Part shown: piece by piece, positions 17,982 through 26,457 of the stretch | Layout of the letters: each line of letters opens with the position of its first letter | Numbering within the stretch: position 1 is the stretch's first letter | From: Pseudomonadota bacterium | Lineage (GTDB): Bacteria; Pseudomonadota; Gammaproteobacteria; Steroidobacterales; Steroidobacteraceae | Length of the DNA: 64,000 nucleotides | Direction: 5' to 3' | Assembly: GCA_016704655.1 (NCBI GenBank) | Contig: JADIZR010000005.1 | Coordinates: 186,001-250,000, forward strand | Notes under the pieces: generated by a model | What the model was told of the DNA's origin: nothing | Seen by the model: the letters and a program-made list of their open reading frames with translations, nothing else | The model's database searches: none | Translations under genes and position numbers: made by a program

Positions 17982-18099
17982 GCCTGCCGCCCTGTCACTG
18001 TGTGGTCCGCAGATTAAACGAGACCGGGTGCCGCCGGGAGCCGGGGCTTTCCGCGGCCGGTCATGAGACCATGGAGCATCCGGTCGAGGGACAGCAGCC

Positions 18100-19317
18100 A
18101 TGCATCGCTATGCGACCTTGCTCATCGCCGCATTGGCCGCGCTTTCCGCAAGCGCCGTGGACGTAGTCGCGCCGCGCCCGGATCCACGACCGGTCGCTCT
18201 CGTCGCCGGCCTCGAAGACGGCCCGCTGAAACGGGAGCTGGCGGCCTGCACCGACGATCCGGTCCGCCGCACGTCGTTCTCGCTCGGTCATCGCGGCGCG
18301 CCGCTGCACTACCCCGAGCACACGCGCGAATCGTACGTCGCCGCTGCCGCGATGGGTGCGGGAGTCATCGAATGCGACGTGACGTTCACTCGCGACAAGC
18401 AGCTCGTCTGCCGGCACGCGCAGGACGACCTGCACACGACGACGGACATCCTGCTGACGCCACTCGCTGCGCGCTGTAAGCAGCCTTTTCGCCCGGCACG
18501 GTTCGATGCCCAGGGCGCGCTGCTCGCGCCCGCTGCCGCGGAGTGCCGCACGAGCGACATCACGCTCGCCGAGTTCCGCACGCTGCGCGGCAAGCGCGAC
18601 GGGTTCGAGCCGCGTGCGCGCACCGTCGAGGATTACGTCTGGGGCGGCAAGGCCGCGCCTGATCCCCTGGGCCCCGGCACCGGCTTGCTGCTGTCGCACG
18701 CGGAGAGCATCGCGCTGTTCCGGCAGTTGGGCGTGCAGATGGTCCCCGAACTGAAGCAACCCGTGGTCACCATGCCGTACGACGGCATGAGCCAGCAGCA
18801 GTTCGCGCAGCGCCTGATCGACGATTACAGAACGGCCGGCGTGCCGCCCGGCGCAGTGTGGCCGCAGTCGTTCAACCTCGCCGACATCCTGTACTGGATC
18901 GAACGCGAACCCGAGTTCGGCCGGCAGGCGGTCTATCTCGAGGATGCCGAAAGCGCCGCCGAGTTGCCCGTCGCTGCCGAGTTCGAACGACTGCATGCGC
19001 AGGGCGTCCGTATCTGGGCGCCGCCGCTGTTCGCCCTGCTTGCGCTCGACGACAGCGGAGCGATCGTCCCGTCGCCAAGCGCGCGCGATGCACGGGCGGC
19101 TGGTCTCGAACTGGTCACGTGGAGCCTCGAGCGCTCCGGCACGCTCGGTGCCGGTCAGAACGGCTGGTATTACCAGACCATCGACGCCGCCCTGCACCGT
19201 GATAGCGACGTACTGCCCGTGCTCGACGTGCTGGCACGGCAGGTCGGCGTGCGCGCCGTGTTCAGCGACTGGCCCGCCACGACTACTTTCTACGCCAACT
19301 GCACGGGACTGGACTGA
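18100..19317 (+). CDS. Secreted glycerophosphodiester phosphodiesterase family protein
   Basis: Periplasmic or exported hydrolase of glycerophosphodiesters, 405 residues. A signal peptide covers residues 1-19 (MHRYATLLIAALAALSASA). The catalytic TIM-barrel motifs are LGHRGAPLHYPEHTRESYV (general acid/base His, residue 64) and GAGVIECDVTFTRDKQLVCRH (metal-binding Glu and Asp, near residue 90), with MVPELKQP further on. The size and long insertion between the first strands resemble GlpQ-type periplasmic and fungal-like members rather than the short cytosolic UgpQ. Single-gene unit; no phosphate-regulon box is obvious in the 118 nt before it. Confidence 0.9.
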   Translation: MHRYATLLIAALAALSASAVDVVAPRPDPRPVALVAGLEDGPLKRELAACTDDPVRRTSFSLGHRGAPLHYPEHTRESYVAAAAMGAGVIECDVTFTRDKQLVCRHAQDDLHTTTDILLTPLAARCKQPFRPARFDAQGALLAPAAAECRTSDITLAEFRTLRGKRDGFEPRARTVEDYVWGGKAAPDPLGPGTGLLLSHAESIALFRQLGVQMVPELKQPVVTMPYDGMSQQQFAQRLIDDYRTAGVPPGAVWPQSFNLADILYWIEREPEFGRQAVYLEDAESAAELPVAAEFERLHAQGVRIWAPPLFALLALDDSGAIVPSPSARDARAAGLELVTWSLERSGTLGAGQNGWYYQTIDAALHRDSDVLPVLDVLARQVGVRAVFSDWPATTTFYANCTGLD

Positions 19318-19425
19318 TCCCGGCGGCTCCCGCCTTGATCAACGCCGGCCTCGCTAGAATGAGCCGACAGCCGGTACGACGCAGGTCCGTCGGCCGCAGT
19401 TTCGTTTCGGACCCGGGGACCCGCC

Positions 19426-19917
19426 TTGAAGACACTCTTGATCGTCTACCACTCGATGACGGGCGGCACGCGGCAGATGGCCGAGGCCGCGGTTCGAGGT
19501 GCGGCGGTGGAACCCGCGGTGCGCACGGTGCTGCTCCGCGCGCAGGACGCGCAGCCGGACGACGTCCTCGGTGCCGACGGCTACCTTTTCGCCACGCCCG
19601 AGAACCTGGCCTCGATGAGCGGCCTGCTGAAGGACTTTTTCGACCGCACCTATTATGCCGCGCTCGATCGGATCAACGGCAGGCCCTATGCGGTAATGGT
19701 CTGCGCGGGCAGTGACGGCCAGGGCGCGATCCGGCAGCTCGAACGCATCGCGCTCGGCTGGCGGCTCAAGCCAGTCTCGCCGCCTGTGCTCGTCATCACC
19801 CATGCGCAGGCTCCAGCCGACATCCTGCGGACCAAAGTCATAGAGCCTGCGGATCAGCAGCGTTGCGAGGAACTCGGCGCAACGCTGGCGGCCGGCCTGG
19901 GGCTGGGTCTGTTCTAG
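19426..19917 (+). CDS. Flavodoxin family protein
   Basis: A 163-residue flavodoxin-like FMN protein. The N-terminal phosphate loop is IVYHSMTGGTRQMAEAAVRG (residues 6-25), followed by FATPENLASMSGLLKDFFDR and AVMVCAGSDGQGAIRQLER, matching the NADPH-dependent FMN reductase/flavodoxin fold. The start is TTG at 19426; no ATG is available in frame. It ends one nucleotide before dctQ, so it is cotranscribed and probably translationally coupled with the TRAP transporter genes. A functional link to the transporter is unknown. Redox partner or quinone reductase are both possible. Confidence 0.85.
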   Translation: MKTLLIVYHSMTGGTRQMAEAAVRGAAVEPAVRTVLLRAQDAQPDDVLGADGYLFATPENLASMSGLLKDFFDRTYYAALDRINGRPYAVMVCAGSDGQGAIRQLERIALGWRLKPVSPPVLVITHAQAPADILRTKVIEPADQQRCEELGATLAAGLGLGLF

Positions 19918-19918
19918 G

Positions 19919-20470
19919 ATGAATTTCCTCCACCGATTCATCAAGGGCGTCGACGTCGTAAACGACTGGGTCGGTCGCACCGTCGCCTGGCTGACGCTCG
20001 GGTGCGTGCTCACGTGCTTCACCGTCGTCGTACTGCGCTATGCATTCAATGTCGGCTTCCCATGGATGCAGGAACTGTACGTCTGGCAGCACGCCGCAGT
20101 CTTCATGGCCGGGGCCGGCTACACGATGTTGCACCGCGGGCACGTCAACGTCGACGTGCTGTACGGCAGGCTCCGTGGCCGGGGCAGGGCCTGGATCGAC
20201 ATCCTCGGCACCCTGTTCTTCCTGTTTCCCTGGCTCGCGATCCTGGCCGTTACGTCGGCGCCGTTCGTGCTGTCCTCCTGGGGTATTCGCGAATCCTCGG
20301 CCACGGCAGACGGGATGCCCGGCTTGTACCTGCTGAAGTCGCTGCTGTGGGTACTGTGCGCGCTGCTGTTCGTACAGGGTCTCGCACTGATCGCACGGCG
20401 CTCGCTGTACCTCGCGGGCCACGGCATCGTCGATCACGACGAAGACAAGGTGACCGATGAGCGCCTGTAA
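19919..20470 (+). CDS. dctQ: TRAP transporter small permease (DctQ)
   Basis: Four-helix inner-membrane subunit of a tripartite ATP-independent periplasmic transporter, 183 residues. Typical DctQ features are the first helix TVAWLTLGCVLTCFTVVVLR, FPWMQELYVWQHAAVFMAGAG in the conserved QE region, and MLHRGHVNVDVLYGRL. ATG 19919 directly follows the flavodoxin stop. The C-terminal cytoplasmic tail is short and charged. It works with the DctM encoded 24 nt downstream and with the periplasmic binding protein encoded convergently. Confidence 0.93.
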   Translation: MNFLHRFIKGVDVVNDWVGRTVAWLTLGCVLTCFTVVVLRYAFNVGFPWMQELYVWQHAAVFMAGAGYTMLHRGHVNVDVLYGRLRGRGRAWIDILGTLFFLFPWLAILAVTSAPFVLSSWGIRESSATADGMPGLYLLKSLLWVLCALLFVQGLALIARRSLYLAGHGIVDHDEDKVTDERL

Positions 20471-20494
20471 GCGCAGCGTCGGCAGGGATACGCG

Positions 20495-22084
20495 ATGAGC
20501 ACCGTGCTGATCGGGGAGGTGCTCGCCGTCGCGATGTTCGTGACCACGATCGGCGCCGTGCTGCTGGGCTATCCGGTGGCATTCACGCTCGCCGGCGTCG
20601 GACTGATGTTCGCGACGCTTGGAATCGTGCTCGGCGTGTTCGACGTCGCGATCCTTTCTGCCCTGGTCGGACGCTACTTCGGCACGATGACCAACGAGAC
20701 GCTGGTGGCCGTGCCGCTCTTCGTGTTCATGGGCGTGATGCTCGAGCGCTCGAAGATCGCCGAAGCCTTGCTCACCACCATGGGCGAGCTGTTCGGATCG
20801 CTGCGCGGCGGCCTCGGGTATTCCGTGGTGATCGTGGGCGCGCTGCTCGCGGCGTCGACGGGCATCGTCGGCGCCACCGTCGTGACGATGGGATTGTTGT
20901 CGCTGCCCGCGATGATGCGCGCGGGCTACGAGCCGAAACTCGCCGCGGGCACGATCTGTGCGGCGGGCACGCTGGGACAGATCATTCCGCCATCGACGGT
21001 GCTGATCTTCGTCGGCGACATCCTGCAGGGTGCCAATCAGCAGGCGCAACTCGAACTCGGCAACCTGTCCCCGGATCCAATTTCGGTCGGGCAGTTGTTT
21101 GCCGGCGCCATGCTGCCGGGCCTGGTGCTGGTGGGTCTTTACCTGCTGTGGATCATGGCAAAATCGATCTTCGATCCGAAATCGTGCCCGCCCCTGGAAA
21201 TGAACGACGTCCAGCGCGCCGGGCTCGCTGGCCGCGTCGTCAAGGCGCTGGCACCGCCGCTGCTGCTGATCCTGTCCGTGCTCGGCTCCATCCTGGCGGG
21301 CATCGCGACACCGACGGAATCGGCTTCCGTGGGCGCAGTCGGCGCGATGGTGCTCTCCGCAGCCAACCGCAGCTTCAGCCTGTCGATCCTGCGCGAGGTG
21401 ATGCGGACGACGCTTTCGATCAGTTCGATGGTGTTCGTGATCCTGCTCGGCGCGAGCGTGTTCAGCCTCGTGTTCCGCGGGCTCGGTGGCGAGAACCTGG
21501 TGCACGCAGCGCTGTCGTCATTGCCGGGCGGCGCTTTCACGGCGGTGCTCGCCGTGATGCTGGTGATCTTCTTCCTGGGTTTCTTCCTCGACACCTTCGA
21601 AATCATCTTCGTCGTCGTGCCGATCGCGGCGCCGGCACTGATCAAGATGGGAGTCGACCCGGTCTGGCTTGGCGTGATGATCGGCGTGAACCTGCAGACG
21701 AGCTTCCTGACGCCACCCTTCGGTTTCGCGCTGTTTTACCTGCGCGGCGTGGCCGGGAGGATGCTCACGACGCTCGACATCTACAAGGGCGTGGTGCCTT
21801 TCGTCGCGCTGCAGGTGATCGGGATCTGCCTGCTCTGGGCAATGCCGGCTCTCGCGACGTACCTGCCTGACAGGCTGTTCGCGGACGCAGCGCCATTGCA
21901 GGAGGACGCACGCGGCCCGAGCATCCGGAAGACGCCGTCCGGCTCGCCGGTGGCGGACGATTTCAGCGACCTGTTCGACGAGCCCGCGCCGGATCGTCCG
22001 CGACCCTACCAGGACGACCTGCAGGATCTCTTTCCGCCGGATGACGGCGACGCGAACAGACAGGGCACGCCTGAAGGCCGCTGA
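20495..22084 (+). CDS. dctM: TRAP transporter large permease (DctM)
   Basis: Main sodium-coupled permease subunit of a TRAP transporter, 529 residues with about 12 helices. Family motifs include FVFMGVMLERSKIAEALLTT, TGIVGATVVTMGLLSLPAMM, GTLGQIIPPSTVLIFVGDI, and LGVMIGVNLQTSFLTPPFGFA in the later scaffold. DctM proteins are usually about 430 residues; the extra length here is a longer central section, as in 2-oxoacid-type TRAP permeases, plus a hydrophilic tail of about 70 residues (from LFADAAPLQEDARG, with two similar DDFSDLFDEP and DDLQDLFPPD segments) facing the cytoplasm. The tail's role is unknown. Confidence 0.93.
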   Translation: MSTVLIGEVLAVAMFVTTIGAVLLGYPVAFTLAGVGLMFATLGIVLGVFDVAILSALVGRYFGTMTNETLVAVPLFVFMGVMLERSKIAEALLTTMGELFGSLRGGLGYSVVIVGALLAASTGIVGATVVTMGLLSLPAMMRAGYEPKLAAGTICAAGTLGQIIPPSTVLIFVGDILQGANQQAQLELGNLSPDPISVGQLFAGAMLPGLVLVGLYLLWIMAKSIFDPKSCPPLEMNDVQRAGLAGRVVKALAPPLLLILSVLGSILAGIATPTESASVGAVGAMVLSAANRSFSLSILREVMRTTLSISSMVFVILLGASVFSLVFRGLGGENLVHAALSSLPGGAFTAVLAVMLVIFFLGFFLDTFEIIFVVVPIAAPALIKMGVDPVWLGVMIGVNLQTSFLTPPFGFALFYLRGVAGRMLTTLDIYKGVVPFVALQVIGICLLWAMPALATYLPDRLFADAAPLQEDARGPSIRKTPSGSPVADDFSDLFDEPAPDRPRPYQDDLQDLFPPDDGDANRQGTPEGR

Positions 22085-22110
22085 AGAGGTACCCCACGCC
22101 GTGCAGCGGC

Positions 22111-22128
22111 GGGCGAGCGCCGTCGCCC
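22111..22128. terminator. Hairpin between convergent dctM and dctP
   Basis: GGGCGA, GCGCCG loop, TCGCCC: a short GC stem located between two convergent stops. No U-run on either strand, so its role as a bidirectional terminator is only suggested. Confidence 0.3.
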
Positions 22129-22133
22129 CCGCT

Positions 22134-23234
22134 CTAATTCAGCTTGAATTCGAAAGGCAGCCGTCGTGCGTTGACGAACGCCTGCTCGCCAACGCGCGTC
22201 CACGGTATGACGTCTTGCCGGAACGCCAGGAAGTCTTCGATGATGCGGCGGACGATGCGGTTCGGCGAGGTATCACCGGCATGGATCTCGTTCAGGACTT
22301 CGTTCGACTTCTCGCCGCACGCGATCAGCACGTCTTCCGGCAGGCTGCGCACGATCACGCCGTGCTTCTGCACGAGTGTCCGCAGCGCGGGGCCCGACTG
22401 CGCGGTGTACTCCGCATACATGTCGGTCGTCGCCGCATCCGCGGCCGCGCGCACGATCGCCTGCAGGTCGGCTGGCAGCGAACGCCAGGCCTGCTCGTTG
22501 ACAGTCAGTTGCAGCGCAGGACCCGGCTCGTGGTAGCCGGGCGAGTAGTAGTAGCGGCACACCTGGTAGAAACCCAGCGCCAGGTCGTTGTACGGACCGA
22601 CCCATTCGGCGCCATCGATCGCCCCCGATTGCAGCGCCGGGAATATCTCACCCCCCGGCAGCGAGACAGGGGTGACACCGAGCTTCTGCAGGACGCGGCC
22701 CTGGTTGCCCGGCGTGCGGAACTTCAGGCCGTCCAGGTCCGCGAGCGAGCGGATTTCACGCCGGAACCAGCCGAACATCTGCGTGCCCGTGCTGCCCGCC
22801 TGGAACCCGCGGATACCGAACGGCGCGTAGAGTTCGTCCCAGAGTTTCTGCCCGTTGCCGTGCTTGATCCACGCCGCCATTTCGCCCATCGTGAATCCAA
22901 ACGGGAAGGCGGTGAAAAACGCGCAGCCTTCCGACTTGCCCGCGTGGTAGTAGGCAGCGTCGTGCCCCATCTGCGCCGTGCCGTTCGCGACCGCGCCAAG
23001 GCATTCGAGCGCCGGCACGAGTTCGCCGGCCGAGTACACCTTGATCGTCAGGCGGCCTCCGCTCATGGCGGTGATGTTCGCCGCGAGGCGCTCGGCGCCC
23101 GTCCCGAGTCCCGGCAGCCCCCTGGGCCAGCTGGTGACCATGCGCCATTCCAGCAGTCCCTTCGAGATGGCCGGCGCGGCAAAGGCGGCGCCGCTGCCGA
23201 GTACGGCGGCCTTGAGTAACGACCTGCGTTTCAC
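22134..23234 (-). CDS. dctP: TRAP transporter substrate-binding protein, 2-oxoacid (TakP)-like
   Basis: Periplasmic solute-binding protein of a TRAP system, 366 residues. The N-terminus is a Tat-like signal (MKRRSLLKAAVLGSGAAFAA). The binding-site regions LKFRTPGNQGRVLQKLGVTP, SLPGGEIFPALQSGAIDGAE and WVGPYNDLALGFYQVCRYYY closely resemble TakP, which binds 2-oxo acids. Start is GTG 23234, since VKRRSLLK is the natural signal start and no ATG fits. The gene faces the dctQM pair tail to tail rather than leading the operon, which is less common. It probably delivers 2-oxo acids or lactate-like acids to DctQM; the exact ligand is inferred. Confidence 0.9.
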   Translation of the reverse strand: MKRRSLLKAAVLGSGAAFAAPAISKGLLEWRMVTSWPRGLPGLGTGAERLAANITAMSGGRLTIKVYSAGELVPALECLGAVANGTAQMGHDAAYYHAGKSEGCAFFTAFPFGFTMGEMAAWIKHGNGQKLWDELYAPFGIRGFQAGSTGTQMFGWFRREIRSLADLDGLKFRTPGNQGRVLQKLGVTPVSLPGGEIFPALQSGAIDGAEWVGPYNDLALGFYQVCRYYYSPGYHEPGPALQLTVNEQAWRSLPADLQAIVRAAADAATTDMYAEYTAQSGPALRTLVQKHGVIVRSLPEDVLIACGEKSNEVLNEIHAGDTSPNRIVRRIIEDFLAFRQDVIPWTRVGEQAFVNARRLPFEFKLN

Positions 23235-23386
23235 GCGCGAATCCTCACTGGACGATGCCTGCTGACGGCCGCCACGATAGCAGCACGCGCGTGGCAACGT
23301 ACCCGCGCCAGAACGCGGATCACTTGACACCACTGACCTGCCATAGGACGGTGCGCGCCACTTTGCTGTTCCTGGAGCTTCCCCAC

Positions 23387-24729
23387 GTGGCCAAATCGCA
23401 TGAGCTGAGCCGGACCCTGCTGCCGCGCCACATCACGATGATCACGATCGGCGGCGTCATCGGCGCCGGCCTGTTCGTCGGCAGCAGTGCCGCTATCGCA
23501 GCGGCCGGTCCGGCAGCCCTGCTGTCCTACATCCTGGCGGGAACGATCGTCTTCATCGTGATGCGCATGCTCGGCGAGATGGCCATCACGCATCCGGGCG
23601 TGCGGACCTTCACCGAGTTTTCGCGCGCGGGACTGGGCGACGCGGCCGGCTTCATTGCCGGGTGGCTCTACTGGTACTTCTGGATCGTCGTGGTGCCCAT
23701 CGAAGCGATCGCAGGCGCCCAGATCCTGCAGCAGTGGATCAACTTGCCGATGTGGCAGCTCGGCCTTGGGTTGATGGCCGTGATGACGGCGGTCAACCTG
23801 CTGTCGGCGCGCTCCTACGGCGAATTCGAGTTCTGGTTCTCGTCGATCAAGGTGGCGGCGATCATCGCCTTCATTCTCGTCGCGGCCGCTTTCGCGTTCG
23901 GCCTCACTTCACCTGACGGCGCGACGTTCGCGAACCTGACGGACCATGGCGGTTTCGCCCCAAGGGCTGGGTGCCAGTGGTGGCTACCGTAACGACGGTG
24001 TTTTTCTCGCTCGTGGGCGCCGAGATCACGACCGTCGCAGCGGCCGAATCGAAGGATCCGGAGAAAGCCGTGGTGCGCATGGCGACGACGATCACGTGGC
24101 GCATCCTGCTGTTCTACGTGGTGTCGCTGGGGCTGATCGTCTGCGTCGTCGCCTGGCCGATGGTCAAGCCGGGTGAGTCGCCGTTCACGCTGGCGCTCAA
24201 CGTCATGGGGTTCAAATGGGGCAGCGCGGTGATGAGTTTCATCATCCTGACGGCAGTACTCTCGTGCCTGAATTCGGCCGTGTACGTCTGCTCGCGCGTG
24301 CTGCACGTGATGGCGGACCGTGGCGACGCGCCGCGCTGGCTGGCGGAGGTGAATTCGCAGCGCGTCCCGGCGCGCTCGATCCTGCTGGGCTCGCTGGTCG
24401 GCGTGATTGGCGTCGTCATTGCGATCGTCTCGCCAAACCGGGTCTTCGCGTTCCTGATCAGCACGACGGGCACGGTGATCCTGTTCGTGTACCTGATGAC
24501 CGCCGTCGCGCACATCCGGCTGCGCCACCGACATCCCGAAACTGAAACAAAGGCCGTGCGCGTGTGGCTGTTTCCCTGGCTCAGCTACGTGACGATCGGC
24601 GCCATGGTCGCGGTACTGATCGCGATGGCAGTGACGCCCGAGCTTGCGAGCCAGTTCTACTTCAGCTTGTTGACGCTCGCAGTCGTCGTGGGTTCGTACT
24701 ACGGTTTCCGCAAGCCGCGCGGCGCGTGA
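23387..24729 (+). pseudogene. APC-family amino-acid permease, split by a one-base deletion
   Basis: Inner-membrane amino-acid transporter of the GABA permease/AnsP/ProY group. The first frame (23387-23992) has SRTLLPRHITMITIGGVIGA, GLFVGSSAAIAAAGPAALLS and FTEFSRAGLGDAAGFIAGWL. The second (to 24729) has VTTVFFSLVGAEITTVAAAE and ILTAVLSCLNSAVYVCSRVL. They join at GGFAPK followed by GWVPVVATV if the CCCC at 23959-23962 had one more C. The repaired product is 447 residues, normal for the family, and no other damage is visible, so this is probably a consensus error. GTG 23387 (VAKSHELSRTL) follows CTGGAG. A TTGACA element lies at 23324-23329 but no convincing -10 follows. Confidence 0.85.
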
Positions 24730-24763
24730 TCGCCGGCGACTGGCAAGCAGAGCCGGCAGTGCC

Positions 24764-25546
24764 TCACTGTTCGTCGTCGCGCATTTGTTCGCCGTTGCCG
24801 CGGGCTGTCAGGTGCAACAGGATCCCGAGCACGGCCATCGCCCAGACAATCACCGGGCTCGACGGGAGGTCCGTAAACAGCGAGACGGCGAGTCCCACGA
24901 CATAACTCGCGAACGCGACTGCGTACCCCAGCAGCAGCTGTCGGTTGCGCGCGTGCCGGTACGTCGCCAGCGCGGGCACGATCAGCGTGGTGAACACCAG
25001 ATAGACACCCACGAGCTGCACGGACATCGTGACCATCAACGCGAACAGCACGTAGAAGCCGATCTTGCCGATGCGCTCGCGCCAGCGAAACCAGACGACC
25101 AGGAAGGCCGCGGTGAGCACCGCCGCGCGCACCAGCTGGTCGGTCGAGACCCAGAGAATCTGCCCGGCCAGCAGGTCCTTCAGTTCTTCGCCGCCATGCG
25201 GGTTGTTGGCCAGCAGCAGGATCTGCGCGGTCGACGCGAGCACGAACAGCACACCGATCAAGGCCTCCTGCACTTCGGGACGCTTGCGCTCGGTCCAGGT
25301 CAGCAGCAGCGCGCCCAGCAGCGCCGCGACCACGGCGGCTGCCTGCGTCGTCCAACCCTGCAACTCCGTGCCGAACGATTGCGCGGCGATGACACCGAGA
25401 CCCGCCACCTGCGCGATCGCGAGGTCGATGAAGACGATGCCGCGCCTGAGCACCTGCTGCCCCAGCGGCACGTGCGACAGCACGACGAGGATGCCGGCCA
25501 CGAGGGCCGGCCACAGGATGCTGAAATCCCCGGTGAGATCGCTCAT
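24764..25546 (-). CDS. Metal ABC transporter permease (ZnuB/MntB-type)
   Basis: Inner-membrane permease of the ABC-3 family for zinc or manganese, 260 residues with about eight helices. Family landmarks are VLSHVPLGQQVLRRGIVFID, LAIAQVAGLGVIAAQSFG and MSVQLVGVYLVFTTLIVPAL, the last being highly typical of ZnuB. Its ATG overlaps the stop of the binding-protein gene by 4 nt (ATGA), so it is the last gene of the locus. No ZnuC-type ATPase is encoded here or elsewhere in the window, so the complex must take its ATPase from another locus. Confidence 0.92.
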   Translation of the reverse strand: MSDLTGDFSILWPALVAGILVVLSHVPLGQQVLRRGIVFIDLAIAQVAGLGVIAAQSFGTELQGWTTQAAAVVAALLGALLLTWTERKRPEVQEALIGVLFVLASTAQILLLANNPHGGEELKDLLAGQILWVSTDQLVRAAVLTAAFLVVWFRWRERIGKIGFYVLFALMVTMSVQLVGVYLVFTTLIVPALATYRHARNRQLLLGYAVAFASYVVGLAVSLFTDLPSSPVIVWAMAVLGILLHLTARGNGEQMRDDEQ

Positions 25547-26448
25547 TTGGCGGCCGCCTGCAGCCGGCGGAGCGTGTCGTCGAACAGGCCGAACAGATCC
25601 TTCGCTTCCGGCGTCCCGCCTACCGAGAAAGGCAGCAGCACCACCGGCGCCTTGACCCGCTCTGCCAGCCAGTCGGAGGCCTTCGGATCGTTGTAGGCAT
25701 TGCGCAGGATCATCCTGGGTGGCGAGGTGCCGAGCTTCGCCACCAGTCCCGCGAGATACCCTGCGCTCGGAGGCACACCAGGCTTGGGCTCGATGGCGGC
25801 GAGCTCCTTCATGCCGATCCAGTGGACCAGATAGGTCTGGTCCCTGTGGATGACGACGACCGGAACCTCCTTGAGCGTCGCAGCCTGTGCTGTCCAGCGC
25901 GCCATCGCCTGCTGCCACCGCGCCTGAAAATCCGCGCCTCTCTGCTGATAAAAAGCCGCGTTGGGTGGGTCGACTTGCGCCAGTCGCACCGACAGCGCCT
26001 TGGCGGCGGCGGCGATGTTGCGCGGATCGAGCTGCACGTGCGGATTGCCAAGCGCATGCACGTCACCCATCGAGCGGTCGACTGTCGTCGGGACGTCGAG
26101 CAGCCGCAGCGCCGACGTGACTTCGAAATACCCGGGTGCACCCGGCTGGACTCTCGGGTTGCCGGATTCCTGCAGCAGCACGGGCAGCCAGCCAATCTCG
26201 AGCTCGGCGCCCGTGGCGACTATGAGGTCGGCCGTACGTGCGCGGGCCACCAGGCTGGGCTTGGCATCGACGCGGTGCACGTCCTGTAGCGGATTAGTCG
26301 CCGTGTAGACGTTCACCTTGTCGCCGCCGAGCTCCGTCACCAGCGAGCCCCAGTCGGACGTGGTGGCCAGCACCTTGATGGCGGCGTTTGCCGGCAGCGC
26401 GACGATCAGCGCGCAGGCAAGGCCCAGACCGCGTATGAATGCATTCAT
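25543..26448 (-). CDS. Zinc/manganese ABC transporter substrate-binding protein (ZnuA-like)
   Basis: Periplasmic metal-binding protein of the cluster A-I (ZnuA/TroA) family, 301 residues. A signal peptide (about 1-22, IVALPANA) precedes IKVLATTSDWGSLVTELGGD. Candidate metal ligands are the His residues in LQDVHRVDAKPSL, GNPHVQLDP and VVIHRDQTYLVHW. The acidic-His loop typical of E. coli ZnuA is absent. ATG 26448 follows TAGGAGATCGAC. It lies 9 nt after the outer-membrane protein gene and overlaps the permease gene. Zinc is the most likely substrate, but manganese cannot be excluded from sequence. Confidence 0.9.
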   Translation of the reverse strand: MNAFIRGLGLACALIVALPANAAIKVLATTSDWGSLVTELGGDKVNVYTATNPLQDVHRVDAKPSLVARARTADLIVATGAELEIGWLPVLLQESGNPRVQPGAPGYFEVTSALRLLDVPTTVDRSMGDVHALGNPHVQLDPRNIAAAAKALSVRLAQVDPPNAAFYQQRGADFQARWQQAMARWTAQAATLKEVPVVVIHRDQTYLVHWIGMKELAAIEPKPGVPPSAGYLAGLVAKLGTSPPRMILRNAYNDPKASDWLAERVKAPVVLLPFSVGGTPEAKDLFGLFDDTLRRLQAAAK

Positions 26449-26457
26449 GTCGATCTC

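Noticed and set aside
19838..21505. A 555-residue open frame antisense to dctQM
   Set aside because: His/Gln/Arg-rich composition, no domain, and it covers two transporter genes with strong family matches on the other strand.
23324..23349. Promoter TTGACA with TAGGAC before the amino-acid permease
   Set aside because: The -35 is perfect but the spacer to the only candidate -10 is 14 nt and the -10 is poor, so I did not list it as a promoter.
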